A stretch of DNA of 64,000 bases, taken from NCBI RefSeq assembly GCF_900497805.2, contig NW_020954557.1, positions 3,070,561 through 3,134,560 of the forward strand, given 5' to 3'. Below, piece after piece: positions 1 through 12,146 of the stretch. Each line of letters begins with the position of its first letter. Position 1 is the stretch's first letter. The translations under genes and the position numbers were made by a program. Origin of the DNA: Vombatus ursinus. Taxonomy: Eukaryota > Chordata > Mammalia > Diprotodontia > Vombatidae. Below the pieces are notes generated by a model. The model did no database searches. It was given only the letters and a program-made list of their open reading frames with translations, and was not told where the DNA came from.

Positions 1-57
1 TAATTCATTTCTTTGGGCTGCCATGGATGACCTCGAAGGGATCTGCCCAGTCTATAT

Positions 58-196
58 GGAGATAACAATAGTACTAACCTCCTAAGGTTGTTGTAAGGAT
101 CAAATGAGACAATTATTGTAAAGTTCTTACTTATCACAGAGCTGGCACATAGTAGGCTCTGTATAAATGTTAGTTATTATCATTATTCTTATTACA
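58..196 (+). repeat. MIR/CORE-SINE 3' portion
   Basis: The stretch reads like the 3' half of a mammalian MIR-type SINE: 'ggatcaaatgagacaat', a 'gtaaagttcttac' block, 'ctggcacatagtaggc' and a TTATTAT-type tail. The tRNA-like head is missing, so the copy is 5'-truncated. Family assignment is from remembered consensus; subfamily is not resolved. Confidence 0.8.
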
Positions 197-1255
197 TCTT
201 TTATCCTATTATAAAGTAGCCATGATTCCAAACAAGTATGACTCACCTGTTTTTAATTTCAAAGTATGATTCAGTATAGTAGAGGTAGAAAAAATTTAAT
301 TACTTAGAGGTAGAAAGACAATGGATGAAGGTGAAGTAGTTTTGTTCAAAAGATAACTCCTCTATCCCCTCCAGTAGTCATCCCCAATAACAGAACTTGC
401 TACTCCTTCCTTTCTGAATGACTTGACTATATTATTTTAATATAGCCCACATTTTATTTGTATGAACCTGCCCCACAATCTAAGGGGAAAAAATCAAATG
501 AACATAGGTTGTAGAAACATTTCAATGTTCAAATCACTTCTGTTCTGCATTCATCTTATTTGAAAGGACAAGAAGCAGAAGAAATGTTGACAGACAGAAA
601 AGGAATTAGCTTTCTTTAAGCATAATTAACAATGAAAGGGGAAACACTAGAGAGGTCTTATATTAGCCAACCTTTGAGCTTTTGTGCCCTTAAAAATAAA
701 ACAATGGGGGTCCTAATCATCTTCTACTTTGGTATAAAAAGGTTCCCCCCTTTTAAAATTTCCCAATTAATTTCACAACCCCAGGAGAGGAAAGAGGTAG
801 TTAGAATTTTCTTTTGAAACTTTGAAAGTTTTAACCCTGTTAGTTCTGAAGGAGGTTTTCTTAGGTAAAAATTTTTAAATGTACTATAAACTCATGTTAC
901 CATGTTACATTACACAAGAGGGAAGGATGATGAGTATAGTATGAATTGTTAATTCTGGAGAAAACTGTGTGTTTTCAATTTCCGAGAGAAATGTATCACA
1001 GAAACATAAAATAAACCCATTCCCTTTTAATGCATAACACTTCTCTTTTTAAAATTGTCAAAATTAGGAAGTATGACATAGCAGGAAAAATGGGATTTTC
1101 AGCATTAAATATTTCTGCTTCCTTTTCAATGTAAATATATTTTACATAGATGAATATCTGAAATACATAGTATATATAATTATTTAATGCATATTTATGA
1201 ATAGACAAGTTATATATACATATAAGGATTCATTTTTAAATATAAATATATAAAA
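197..1255. other. Unrecognised A+T-rich DNA
   Basis: I see no repeat family, exon or RNA gene. Short open frames (for example 632-817) have no recognisable protein similarity and lie in A+T-rich sequence. May be unique host DNA or a very old repeat. Confidence 0.5.
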
Positions 1256-1257
1256 TA

Positions 1258-1318
1258 CTCTGTGTGTGTGCATGTGCATGTGTGTGAGTGCATGTGTGTG
1301 TGTGTGTGTGTGTGTGTA
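1258..1318. repeat. (TG)n microsatellite, interrupted by CATG units
   Basis: About 60 bp of TG dinucleotides broken by 'catg' units, ending in a clean run of about 11 TG. It generates a spurious His/Thr-rich open frame on the minus strand. Confidence 0.97.
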
Positions 1319-2765
1319 AATTTAAGGTGGTGGTGGGAGGTATGAATAGGGCCCATCCAAAGCTGAATTTCCTGCTTTGAGTAGTCCAGCTACATATGTC
1401 TAACTCAGCAATGATGGGGCTTGGTCCTTTTAGGAGGCTGAACTTTTTTTCCCTGATCCCTACTGACCTTGAGTGACTCAGCACTTTTTTTTTTAGTCTT
1501 TTGAGATGACAAAGCATCTATTCCCTCGTTGGTCACTGATCAGGAAGAGCCATTACTCAGTGAACCTCTAAAAAAGAGAGTGACTCAGCTCAGCTGTCTT
1601 CCTTCCGCCCTCCAGGTGACATCCAGATATAGTTCTGGGACTTGGGGTACAGAAAGGGGAGAGGGTAACTTCTATAGTCTTCTACTCTGGGCTGATGGCA
1701 ACTATAAGCAGTTGGCAGCTCACTGCTCAGTGAGTCTGATCTTGGATTTGGAGCTGCTCTTCAATGTTTGTGGTTTGCTAATCTTGGGTAAATTAGCATT
1801 GTTCTCAGATGCACATGTCTAGTCTCGGAGGAGTGAATTCAAGAGATTCTGAGATCCTGGGTCCTTTGTTCAGAGCTAACTGGCAATAAGGGAAGGAGTC
1901 CAGACAACAATTCCAGAACTTTTTGGAGAAGATGACTACCAGCAAGGTGGGTCTAGAAGACTCTGCCTTGGATGGATAGCAGACATAGACTGGGACTTGT
2001 TTGGATGTAAGAAACTGAAGCATGTGAGAAAAGGGAGCGAACTCCCTTTCATTAGAAGTCAGGCTATCCTGGGACTGAACTGTTTCAGGAGGCATGCCTA
2101 GTATAGAGTTGAGAGCAAGTGGGCACAGTGCCCCAGCCCCTTAGGCCCCAACAGTAGTTAGGAGAATTTAATGTCCGTAAATAAAATGAAATCCTTAGTA
2201 TTTCCTGCATACCAAACACTGAATCAGAAGGGAATGCATTCAGGAAATCCTATGGAACTGGATAATTTGAGAAAAATTAAACTTTAAAGAGTGAGGGGGG
2301 ATAATCACCGAAATTTCCATAGCCAATTTAAATACAAGCCAAACTTGTAAACACAAACACAAATAGAAAAGAAGTATCAGAATACAGAAAACAAGCCTAA
2401 AGAATGATTAAATTTGCATTCAGAGGCATAAGGAAGCAACCCTTAACCAGAAGAGAATTCGTTTCTATATCTGAAGACCAAGTCTTCTCCCTTTACCCAT
2501 CTGCACCCTCCTATACCACTGTATACTGTCATTTACCACAAGACTTAATGCAATACAGCTTTAATGTTTTGGTTGATACATGAATTAAAAGGTCTTAGAA
2601 AGTAATGCTTCACCACACATACAAATTACAGAAAACTCTCAAATATCTGTATTATCAATCCACTTTGTGGATAGACCTTAAACACGTTTAAATTTCTTTC
2701 TAGTTTCTCCCAATCCCCTAGTACCACCATATTTCCACTCCTGGCCATTTTATGCCGGTGATTAA
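1319..2765. other. Unrecognised DNA, no gene seen
   Basis: Slightly less A+T-rich than its surroundings between about 1,350 and 2,150. Overlapping open frames on both strands (1529-1822 plus, 1805-2095 minus) match no protein I know. Part of it could be an old LTR or other degenerate repeat, but no terminal repeats or diagnostic motif are visible. Confidence 0.4.
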
Positions 2766-2769
2766 TAAC

Positions 2770-3770
2770 TAATTTGAATATCAAAATTGTAGGATGTTAG
2801 AGGTCCAATCACTGGTCAGTAAATAAATCCTGTCTGTAATGTCTCTAATATTTAGTCACTCAACCTCAACTGGAAGGATCCCAATGTTAGCTTTCCCAAC
2901 ATGCTTGGAGAAGACAATATTCATAAGGGCAGAACATTACAGTTTTGTTAGTCTAATTGTTAGGAAGTTTTTTTTTTTTATCTTGAGGTGAAATTTGCTT
3001 CTGTGTTACTTCTGTTCATTGTTCCTTATTCAGCGCTTTGGGTTCTGCCAAAGTCTACTACTTCTCTCGTATGACTGATAGTCATTTAAATTGTAAAGAC
3101 GGTGATCATATCCCCTCTGCCTTCTCCAGAGTCCAGAGACACGTCATCAATTTTTACAACCAGTCTTCATATGATGTGATCCCTAATCCCTTCAAGCCTC
3201 CTAGTGATCATTCTCTAGATATATATCAGCTTATCAGTGTCCTTCCTAAATATGGCAAGTAGAAATAAAAATAATACTCGGTATGTGGTTTGGCCAGAGT
3301 ATAGTAAAACAAGACTATTACTTCCCTTGTTTTACTCACTAAACTTCTGTTAATCCATCTTAAAAATCACATTAGCTTTTTTGGCTACATTTTCATACCA
3401 CTACTCTAATTTGAGGTAAACTAAAACCATGACATCTTTTTTTTTTTCATATGGAACTTCCTTTCAGGGTTCCAATACACACCAGGATATCCTAAACTTA
3501 TACAATTTATTTTTGGAAACTAAATGCAGTATTTTACATTTATTCTTATTAAATTTCATCATCTTAGCATCACTTCATTGTTCATCCTATACAACAAATA
3601 CAGATACTTCCTGGGTTAAAACTGTCTTCAACGTGTCAACCCATTATTTCTCCATTCTCCCAATCCATTCTCTCACTTCAAGTACTTTCAAAGCACCATC
3701 ACGTCCTAGCTTCAGGAATCAACTAGGTTGTTCTAGGTTAGTGGTGACTTCTGTTGTCTGACTCAAACTC
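2770..3770 (-). repeat. L3/CR1-clade LINE 3' region, antisense
   Basis: Read on the plus strand this matches the antisense of the ancient amniote L3/CR1 LINE: 'attgttaggaagtt' near 2958, 'gatcatatcccctctgcc' near 3105, 'catatgatgtgatcc' near 3168, 'gtccttcctaaatatggc' near 3239, then 'actattacttcccttg' and 'acattagcttttttggct'. The order is collinear from 3' UTR into the C-terminal part of the ORF. Heavily diverged. Open frames at 3038-3262 and 3429-3761 are antisense artefacts. Confidence 0.8.
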
Positions 3771-4029
3771 TTTCCCCACCACCTCCTTTCTTTACCCTTA
3801 AGGAAAAGATGATAGCCACCTTTCTCCTCTTTTTTTACTCAATCCTATTTACTTAATCCTATTTCATACCATTTCTAATATATCTTCCAAAAATAATTAG
3901 TTTTAACTCCTTTCTCCTCTCCAACATTAGCCTAGTTATCTCAGGAAAAATTATTAACCTTTTTCTCTTTGTCTTTTCTTTCTCTGTTTAGGTGGTCTCT
4001 GAGTTAAAAACAAAAACAACACTCCTATT

Positions 4030-4795
4030 TTAGCTGATAAGCACAGAGATAATTAGGAGGGATCATGAGACACAATGAGAAAAGAGAGTCCCTGCCCTCC
4101 AGGAGTTCACAATCTAATGGGGGAGACAACATGAGAACAAATATACATAAACAAGCTAGCTACAGGACAAATAGGAAATAATAAATAGATGGAAGGCATT
4201 AGAATTAAGAGAAGTTAAGGAAGGTTTCCAGTAAAAGATGACATTTTCATTGGGAGTTGAGTATTCCAGACATGGGGTATAGTCTGAGAAAATGCCAGGA
4301 GCCTAGAGATGAAGTGTCTTGTATGGGAACAGCCAGGATGCCAGTGTTATCAGATTGAAGAGTACCTGTCAGGGAATAAGGTATAAGAAGATTGGAAAGG
4401 TAGGAGTAGGCTAGGCTATGAAGGGTTTTGAATATCAAACAGAACATTATGTATGTGATCCTGGAGGCAATAGGCAATAAGATGCCACTGGAGTTTATTG
4501 ATTGGGCAGTGCATGTGTGTGTGTGTGTATATGTGTGTGTGTATGTGAGACACGATCAGAACTTCACTTTAGGAAAATCACTTTAGTGACTGAATGAAGA
4601 ATGAACTAAAGGTGGAGAGAGACTTGGGCAGGCAGAGTCACCAGTAGGTTATTAGTGCAGTAATCCAGATGTGAGGTGAGGGCCCGTACTAGAATGGTGG
4701 CAGTGCCAGAGGAGAGAAGGGGGAATATTGCAGAAATGTTGCAAGGGTGAAATTGACAGATTTTGGCAACAGATTGCATATGGGGAGGGAATGAA
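4030..4795 (-). repeat. L2 LINE, antisense
   Basis: Plus strand shows the usual antisense L2 phrases in order: 'gtccctgccctccaggag', 'cacaatctaatggggga', 'aggaaggtttcc', 'gaagggttttgaat', 'ccactggagtttattga', 'gaaaatcactttagtgac' and 'ttgcagaaatgttgcaag'. A short (TG)n run at about 4512-4545 interrupts it. The minus-strand open frames at 4247-4477 and 4606-4812 lie inside this LINE. Confidence 0.85.
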
Positions 4796-4814
4796 AGGCA
4801 ATAAAATCCCATAT

Positions 4815-5046
4815 TTTACTGGAAGCCTTCCCTCACCCCTTTTAATATAGTGCCATCTCTCTGTTAATCATTTCCTAGTTATGCTTCATACTATTTATGG
4901 TTTGGAGATATTTGTATGCTGACTCCTCCATTAGATTGTAAGTTCTGGGAGGGCAGGGTCTGTCTTTTGCCTCTTTTTGTATTCCTAGGGGTTAGCCCAG
5001 TGCCTGGAATATTGTAGGTGCTTAATAGTGTTTATCAATTGTTTGA
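4815..5046 (+). repeat. L2 LINE 3' end
   Basis: Contains 'ggaagccttccctcacccc', 'ttagattgtaagttctggg', 'gggcagggtctgtctttt' and the closing 'ggtgcttaatagtgttt...gattgattaga', the standard sense-strand L2 3' terminus. It lies between two antisense L2 copies and is separate from them. Confidence 0.88.
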
Positions 5047-5059
5047 TTGATTAGAGTGC

Positions 5060-5515
5060 ATGCAGCCATGGGAAACAGCCAATACAAAGGCACAGACTGA
5101 GAAGAGAGATCAAGTGCCACGTGTGCATAATAGGAAGAAGGTTAGAATGACTGGGTTACAGGGTGGCAGGAAGGAAATGTGTTTGAATGTCGAAAAGGTA
5201 TGAAGGGGCCAGGTCTTAAAGATACTGATCCAAATGTCAAATAGAGGCATTTTTCTTGATTTTAGAGACAATAGGGAGCCACTAGAGTTTTCAGAACAGG
5301 GAAGTGAAATCATTAAGCCTGTGCTTTAACAAAATCATTTTGATAAATGAATGGAGGACAGGTGGAGTTAGGGAGGTTCTTAAGGCAGAAATATCAAAAA
5401 GAAGGTAAGAAATGGAGATGTCTGGAACATTATAGTATGTGGTAGCTTAATGAGGAGAGAAAAGAGGATTTATAAAACAGGTCTTGTGAAGATAGAAGTA
5501 CGATTTGACAACCTC
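5060..5515 (-). repeat. L2 LINE, antisense (second copy)
   Basis: Diverged antisense L2: 'gaaggggccaggtctta', 'gacaatagggagccacta', 'gaagtgaaatcatta', 'aaaatcattttgat' and 'gaatggaggacagg' follow the order of the copy at 4030-4795. Confidence 0.75.
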
Positions 5516-5549
5516 TTAAATGGGTCTTTAGTTTTTAATTAGATATAAT

Positions 5550-5705
5550 AAAGAACCAGTTCCATTTATTAAGCACCCATGTTACATGGAACACTACATA
5601 GAACACAGTAGGGCACTTTCAAGGATTAAATATGAAATGTTCCTCACATTCATGGGGCTCATACTCTAGTGGAGACACAACACAAAAAACAGTTTTAAAT
5701 GAATA
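5550..5705 (-). repeat. L2 LINE 3' end, antisense
   Basis: 'ccatttattaagcaccc', then 'ttcatggggctcatactcta' and 'tggagacacaacac' correspond to the antisense 3' terminus of L2. Probably an independent short fragment, since it restarts the L2 3' end after 5060-5515. Confidence 0.7.
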
Positions 5706-6720
5706 AATCACCCCACCCCACTTAGCCCCAATATCTATATCAGATGATCACACCTCCATTTCGTCAATCCTATCCCACTTAAGTTAAGTATGAACTAGGT
5801 GTGAACAAGGGTGAAATATCTATATTGAAACAATCAATCCAACAAAGGCATTAGAATAGGTTTGAGAAGTCTATCAATCAATCAGTCAATTTAATCGATC
5901 AGTCAAGGGAACTAGATTAGGTATATAAAGTCCTGGATTTTTTTATATTGCCAGGGACCCAATGAACCCTGCCAACTATCCATCAGTTATCCCTCACTTT
6001 TGTGAAATAACCAGCCTCTCTTCTCAGGTCATATACTTCTTTGATGATATTTACACTGTTTCTTATTGTAATTCCTTTTAGGTTATAGCTCTATAGTTGC
6101 TTATGCCTATCACCCACCTCCCTGTTGCCCACTGGGCAATCAACACTTTAAATACTTGAGACATTGTAGTGTACCATCATTTGTAGCCCTACAATGTCAT
6201 TGAAAGCATAATGGTATTAAAAATATGGCTCTTTATTTCAAGGGGGAGCTGAGAGTCATTAAAAGAACTTTGCAATTTTTCAAAGGCAATCCAGCCCACT
6301 CTCCTCATTCTGTTCAATTCCGAAGTTATGCATAGTAAATTTATAGTGAGCAAAATAAACTTGATTTCATGCCTTTCTCTCATAATGCTTAATAGCCCAG
6401 GAGCAGGAGAGGAGGATCAAATGGTGACATGCACAGGTAGACAAGAGATTCCTGGGCAGTGCCTAGATATAGGGGCAAATCAATGGAATTTCAGAATTCA
6501 GTATCCTTGATGTGGTTGAATTGGGATCTATGGCATGACTATACTGGCTATAACTTCAATGAGGAGAGGATGGAGAAGATCAGAGCTGAGGAGCTTAAAT
6601 TGGAATGTCACAGTGCCGGCATTCAAAATAAATAAAAATGATTTTTATTAAATTATATTGTATCCTGTTTTTGTAAAAAAAAAATATTAACATTGCAGTA
6701 CTGTTGTTTACTACCATTTT
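5706..6720. other. Unrecognised A+T-rich DNA
   Basis: No repeat family or exon recognised. Contains clustered 'atcaatcaatcagtcaat'-like words at 5872-5905 (a degenerate ATCA microsatellite) and A/T runs near 6,640-6,690. Confidence 0.45.
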
Positions 6721-6724
6721 CCCC

Positions 6725-6965
6725 TTGAAAATTAAATGAGAGTCAGTGCAGTACATTGGAGCTGGCTTCTTGACCCCTGATCAGGGAGGTCTAGGTTCAA
6801 TCATTCCAAGCATAACCAGGGGAATGTCACTTAGCTCAGTGCCCCCAAGCAACTCTCTAAGATAGATTCTATATTATGGAAAGATCTGCACGTGTGTATC
6901 AGTACAGGAAGTTTTCACATTTTCACACCAGGAGTTTCTTATAGCCATGAAATCACAGGTCCAAA
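6725..6965 (+). repeat. Marsupial CORE-SINE-like element
   Basis: Head-like 'cagtgcagtacattgg' followed by 'aatgtcacttagctcagtg', 'caagcaactctctaagat', 'ccaggagtttcttatagcc' and 'atgaaatcacaggtcc'. The same 3' phrases occur in the SINE at 43980-44190, which supports a real family. Name uncertain. Confidence 0.6.
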
Positions 6966-7561
6966 TCCCCTCTCTCCCATGGAGCAAAATTAAATGGGCT
7001 TTTGTGTACCAACTTGGGAAACTAACCATCACATATGACATCATTTCTTTAGAAAACTCTCATCTGAGCTCTAAACAACCAACAGATTTTTGATACACAG
7101 CACAACATAACCTGTTTATAAATTTAAGAATGCCTATAAGCGGAAAGTCAAATACACTGGGGGAGAAAAGCACAGATTGAGCCAAAACGTTCAGGAATGT
7201 CATCTGCTCCCTGCAGGGCTAGCTCTAGGCAAAAAGATGAAATAGACAAAATTTGTCTCCTGTGCTCACCCATAATTCCTGTAAACACTTCTCTCTTTTG
7301 CCTTCTCCCTATTCTCTTCCTAATGCCTTCTGGCTATCCCAGGTCCTGGGATAGGGGGCCTTCCAGGGTGGTGCCACGCGCTCTGAATTTGTCTTATTCC
7401 CCTGTCACCATCAGAGCCCACATGTACTATTTCCCATTCCCTCTGAGCCCTGAACTCTGCTAGGGAACTGATAAATTTTTGTATCACCAAAACGGGTACT
7501 AGGAGTTTGAATGCCTTTTCTACCCTGGAGACATATTTTCATTTCAATAGTTGCCTTCTGG
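6966..7561. other. Unrecognised DNA
   Basis: No known repeat or exon seen. The 88-codon open frame at 7197-7463 has no recognised domain. Confidence 0.4.
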
Positions 7562-7573
7562 GGACAATCTCTT

Positions 7574-7737
7574 TTTTTAATTTTATTTATTTTTTATTAA
7601 GGCAATTGGGGTTAAGTGACTTGCCCATGGTCACACATCTAGTAAGTGTCAAGTGTTTGGTCTGAGGCAGGATTTGAACTCAGGTCCTCCTGACTTCAGG
7701 GCTGGTGCTCTATTCAATGTGCCACCTAGCTGCACCA
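7574..7737 (-). repeat. tRNA-derived marsupial SINE (WSINE/SINE1_MD type) with TSD
   Basis: Antisense copy: T-rich tail first, then 'ggcaattggggttaagtgac', 'cacacatctagtaagtgtc', 'tttgaactcaggtcctcct' and the head complement 'gtgccacctagctgc'. A 12-bp perfect TSD, 'ggacaatctctt', flanks it at 7562-7573 and 7738-7749, fixing both ends. Confidence 0.95.
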
Positions 7738-7749
7738 GGACAATCTCTT

Positions 7750-8610
7750 AGTCCAAAGGAATGACTCTAGTTGGAATTTTAAGCTTTGAAACTAGCCAAG
7801 GATGGGAAGGCTGCCTCAGTTACAATGGCACATAAGTATTGTGTTTATATTTTTGTCTTCTGTACCCTGAAAGGGCTCTGTTCAAGGTCTTAGACTAAAT
7901 CTTTGCCTTGGTTTTCATTTCATAGTTACAGGGAAAAGACAATACCAGTTTGCCATGAACCTTTTGAAATTCTACTGCACTTACACTATTTGGCAGATTC
8001 TCTTGGGTTTTCCTTCAAAGTTATAGCAATCTGGCCCAGGATTCTCCTGGAAGGACAATGATGGTCTAGGGGTTGGTAGCAAGTACTAAGGTCAAAAACA
8101 AAATGCTAGTCACTACTCAAAATTAAGTGTGAAAAAGAACTTAATATTTTTTGACTGACTTAATATTTCATGGAGCATGTTCAGAGTTACCCTCCCTCAT
8201 CCTTGTTGATCACATGGTAACTTTGAAGCCTGTTTCCAACTATTTATGCAACTCATCCTTAAAGAGCATGCATGCTTCATGGATGTAAGAAAGCCTGCAT
8301 GTCCTTTTATTAAGGTTTGTGGATTCTCAAGAGACAATTATTGATATTGTAAGCAAATGCCACTGTGAGTAATAAAAGTAGTATCCATATTATAAGTAAT
8401 GCTTAAACTTCAAGGTTCTAAGATTTCAGGATGCTGTTAAGGAAAACAAAAGATTGACTGTGGAACATGTGAAATGTAGGAATATGTTAAATATTGAAAT
8501 CAAAAGAAGGCTCATTTAGCATGATTTATCTAACAGAGGTATTAGACAGAGACTAGGATATTTTAAAAACCTCTCCAAATTTATGTTAGGATGAGAAAAT
8601 GTGTTGTTCA
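7750..8610. other. Unrecognised DNA
   Basis: No repeat family, exon or RNA gene recognised. Ordinary A+T-rich sequence. Confidence 0.4.
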
Positions 8611-8644
8611 CCTTTGAACCCCAGCACCTAACAGAGTGCCTGTT

Positions 8645-9060
8645 ATTCAATGAACATTTATTAAACACCTACTATGTTTTACATACTGTGTTAGGTACTG
8701 GAGGCACAAAGAAAGGCAAAAGATGGTCCCTATTCTTGAGGAGCTAACAGTGGAACAGGGGAGACAACATGCAAATAATTATGTACAAACAAGCTATGTA
8801 CAGGAGAAATGAAACTAATCAACAGAAGGAAAGCACTAGAATTAAGAGGGAATGGGACAGGCTTCCTCTAGAAGGTGGGATTTTAGCTGGGACTGGAAGG
8901 TAGCCAAGGAAGATGGGATTTGGATGTGAGTAGGGAGAGTAGGCCATGCATGGGGGAACCATATCCTGGAGCAAACCTGTCCTGGAGTCAGGAGATGGGT
9001 ACAGCAAAGATGCTTGTGTCACTGAATTGAAGAGTATGTGTTTGGGGCTGTAAGTTGTTT
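8645..9060 (-). repeat. L2 LINE, antisense, starting at its 3' terminus
   Basis: Begins 'caatgaacatttattaaaca' and runs through 'ggtccctattcttgagg', 'agctaacagtggaacagg', 'acaacatgcaaataatta', 'gaattaagagggaatggg', 'gacaggcttcctctagaag' and 'ggattttagctgggactgg'. Good match to antisense L2. A short sense L2 phrase at about 8612-8645 abuts it. Confidence 0.87.
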
Positions 9061-9820
9061 GCTAATTCTTGTTAATTGTGTAATTGATATATCTGAACAA
9101 TGAAGTTGGGTAGGGGTTAGTACATCACCCCACAGTTGCAAAAGGGACATGATTGCTCCCTGAGATCCTAAAGAGGAAGAAAATGGAACGATTGCTATCC
9201 AACACAGCTGTGGGTAATTGAAGGCAATATAATAATACTGCCAAAATTGTAATAAATTCTGTGTGATTTAACAGTTGAGATTGCACACATCTTGGTAGGT
9301 TTGTGTATATCATTTTTCAGTTGATTGTGAAATCTACATATAAAGTCATAGTCATAGCATGTAAAAACTCAACAGGGACAAAAATGAGGAATTATTTATC
9401 TTTCTATGAAGCTTGGAATTCTTTTTTCTGAGATTTTTTGGGAGTGACAGATTTTTCTTCTAGAGTTCTGTTCTCTTTCCTCTCATCCCCTCTGCTCCCC
9501 AATAAAACATGGCTATAGTGGTCCACACTTCTTATCAATACTTTTCAATTTGCATTATGGATTCAGTACCCAGACTTTGCACCAGAGAAACTAGACGGAA
9601 TATGAGTAATAATAAATCAATAGACATTAATTTGACTTTCCTATACATACAACACTGGTCTCTTTTTTTTTCCCATTCTCATTGCCACAAGCCCAATTCA
9701 GTCCTATTTTCTCCTCACAACCTACGTGTTATCTTTACTCTTCACTATCTCTTCTTGCCCATATCTATTTTATTGTCAAGCATCTCTCCAATAGGCCTCC
9801 TTCTCTCCTCTGACACTACC
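9061..9820. other. Unrecognised DNA
   Basis: No family recognised. The 106-codon frame at 9509-9829 is low-similarity and runs into the L2 that follows, so it is not supported as coding. Confidence 0.4.
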
Positions 9821-9824
9821 ATCA

Positions 9825-10445
9825 TTTGAGGAAGGCCTTTATCACCTCACTCCTGGACTACTGCAATAGTCTGCTGGTTGGTCAGCCTGCCACAAGCTTG
9901 TCTCCACTTCGGACCATCCTCCATTCAGTCTCCAAAATAATTTTCCTAAAGTACAGGCCTGACTATGTTACCTCCCTACTCAATAAACTATAGTTCTCCA
10001 TCACCTCCAGAATCAAATGTAACATCCTGTGTTTGGTGCTCGTAAACTTTCATTACTTACTCCCTTTCCCCTACCTATCCCGTCTTCTTACACTTTACTT
10101 CCCTTCATCTACTCTTTGATGCAGTGACATTGGTCTTCTTACTGTTCCTTGAATAAGACACTCCATCTCCTCATTCCAGGTATTTTCACTGACTGTCCCT
10201 CAATCATGTAATGTTTTCCTTCTTCATTTCTGAATTCTGGCTTCTTTGTCTTCCTTAAAGCCTCTCCCAAACCTTTGTAATTCTTGTGCCTGCTCTCTGT
10301 TGGTTATTTCCCATTTGTCCTGTATATAGTTCATTTGTACATAGTTGTTTGCATGCGGTATCCCCCATTAGATTGTGAGCTTCTCAGGGACAAGAACTAC
10401 AGTACCTGGCACATAGTAAGCTTTTAACATGTGTATTGACTAATG
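9825..10445 (+). repeat. L2 LINE 3' end
   Basis: Collinear sense L2: 'cctcactcctggactactgc', 'gccacaagcttgtctcc', 'attttcctaaagtacagg', 'gactatgttacctccctact', 'cacctccagaatcaaatg', 'tacatagttgtttgcatg', 'attagattgtgagcttctc' and 'acctggcacatagtaagc'. Longest well-preserved L2 3' end in the window. Confidence 0.92.
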
Positions 10446-10449
10446 GACT

Positions 10450-11690
10450 CACACCTAAAATAAAACGCATTAGTCTCTTGACTGATCTCCAAGACTCCAA
10501 TCTTTTCTTACTCAGTCCAATCTAAACATCCTTGACATTTTGGAGGGTGTGTGTGTGGGAGGTCCAGTCATTGTCTACTGACCCAAACAATCCTTCTACT
10601 CCTAATTGATTTTCTATCCCACCTACTATAACAGCTTTCCTAAACCTTATCTTCTCTCCTTAAACCTCCTGTGACATTACCTCCCCTCACCCTCCTTTCC
10701 AGTGGAGGAACTCACTTCATACTTCACTAAAAATTTTGAAGCCATTCACTGGGAGCTCCCTCTTCTTCCTTCTTATCTCCTGTCTCCTGAAGTCATTACT
10801 CTCTCTCTCCTTCTACATTCTAGTCTCCAATAATGACTTTAAGTTTCTCCTTGCCAAGGCCAGTGCCTCTACATGCACCTTTGACCTCATCAGCTTCTAT
10901 CTTCTCCAGAAGATTTCTGCCATTATCATCCTTATTATCTCTGTAATCTTCAATCTCTTTCTTTCTAGTGGTTCCTTGAGGACTACAAACATTTCCATCT
11001 TCCATCTTCAAAATGCATCGTCCATCTTAAAAATCACTCACTAATTCTATCATCCTTACTAAATATAACCTTATATCTCTTGTCCCCTATTTTGCTAATT
11101 TGATCTCTGTAACTTGTCTCTGCCCACTCCAATTATCTTCCATATAGCTGCCAAAGTGATTTTCCTAAAGCTCAGACCTCTTCTTGTCATCCCCCTACTC
11201 CATAAACTTTAGTGGCTCCCAATTACCTCCAGGATCAAATATAAACTCCTTTGTTTGGCATTTAAAGCTCTACACAATCCATCTCCTTCCTACCTTTTCA
11301 GTCTTATACTTCTCTCCATGCACTCTAGGCTATACTGGTCTACTTGCTGCCCCTCACACATGAAGCTCTATCTCCTGTTTCAATACCTTTTCACAGGCTG
11401 ACTCTCATAGTTGGAATGCTCTCCCTACTCGTTTCTTTCTTTTAGAGCCTCTAATTTCCTTCAAGCCTCAGCTTAAATGCATGCATACATTATTTACAAT
11501 TATAAATTTACAATTTATACACACACACACACACACACATATGTACGTATTTATGTATTTTTTCTCCATTTCAGTGTAAGCTCCTTGAGGTTAGGGACTA
11601 TTTTTGCCTTTACTTCGTATCTCCAGAGCTTAACTGGATACAAAATAAATGCTCATTGTTTCATTTATTAATTGACCTGTACTTTTCATC
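10450..11690 (+). repeat. L2 LINE, ORF C-terminal part to 3' end
   Basis: Starts in L2 ORF sequence ('ggaggaactcacttcatact', 'aattttgaagccattcactg', 'gccaaggccagtgcctctac', 'ttctccagaagatttctgcc'). It then jumps to 'ccatatagctgccaaagtg', 'tcctaaagctcagacctctt' and 'cctccaggatcaaatataaa', and closes with 'tgtaagctccttgaggtta' and 'aaataaatgctcattg'. A (CA)n run sits at 11519-11540. The 102-codon frame at 10736-11044 is a remnant of the L2 ORF, not a host gene. Confidence 0.87.
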
Positions 11691-11761
11691 AGAGTAAGGA
11701 ACTCCAACTATGGAAACTTTTGCTGATGCCAACCAACAATTTTCCTGTAACTTTATAGTTT

Positions 11762-11930
11762 TAGTAAGTGGCCTAGGACACTGCAAGGTTTTCCATGGTC
11801 ACATAGCTAGTACCCACTTTTCTATGGTTATATAGCAATATCTGTCAGAGGCTGACTTGAATTCATTTCTTCCTGACTCTAAGCCTGGCCTAACTATTAC
11901 ACTTTGCTACATTTGGATACTAGATTAATC
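11762..11930 (-). repeat. Degenerate SINE (MIR/CORE type), antisense
   Basis: 'ggtcacatagctagtac', a second 'ggttatatagca', 'gaggctgacttgaattc' and 'cttcctgactctaagcc' are the antisense body and head words of MIR-like SINEs. Low identity. Confidence 0.6.
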
Positions 11931-12146
11931 TTGCTATTTGCCAAATGAGTGGTATAGCCAGTAAGTGCTATGGTAGTTAATAGGAGGGAGAAATCACTTA
12001 TTGCTACTGTGGTCATGAAGAGTTTGGAGGTGATTGTCTAGAGGGTGTCTTCCAAATTTAAATTCTATGAGTTGATATAGGATGAATTGAGTAGACAAAG
12101 AAAAGAGTTTCAAGGAGGTGACAGGTCTTTCTTGAATTTGCCTAAT

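Noticed and set aside
3429-3761. 110-codon plus-strand frame
   Set aside because: Antisense of an L3/CR1 LINE.
4512-4545. Regularly spaced TG units as a CRISPR-like or satellite array
   Set aside because: Simple microsatellite in a vertebrate LINE; no spacers or repeats of CRISPR type.
7574-7737. Possible tRNA gene (tRNA-like head with B-box-like 'gttcaaat' words)
   Set aside because: Head belongs to a SINE with TSD and T-rich tail; no cloverleaf with intact anticodon arm.
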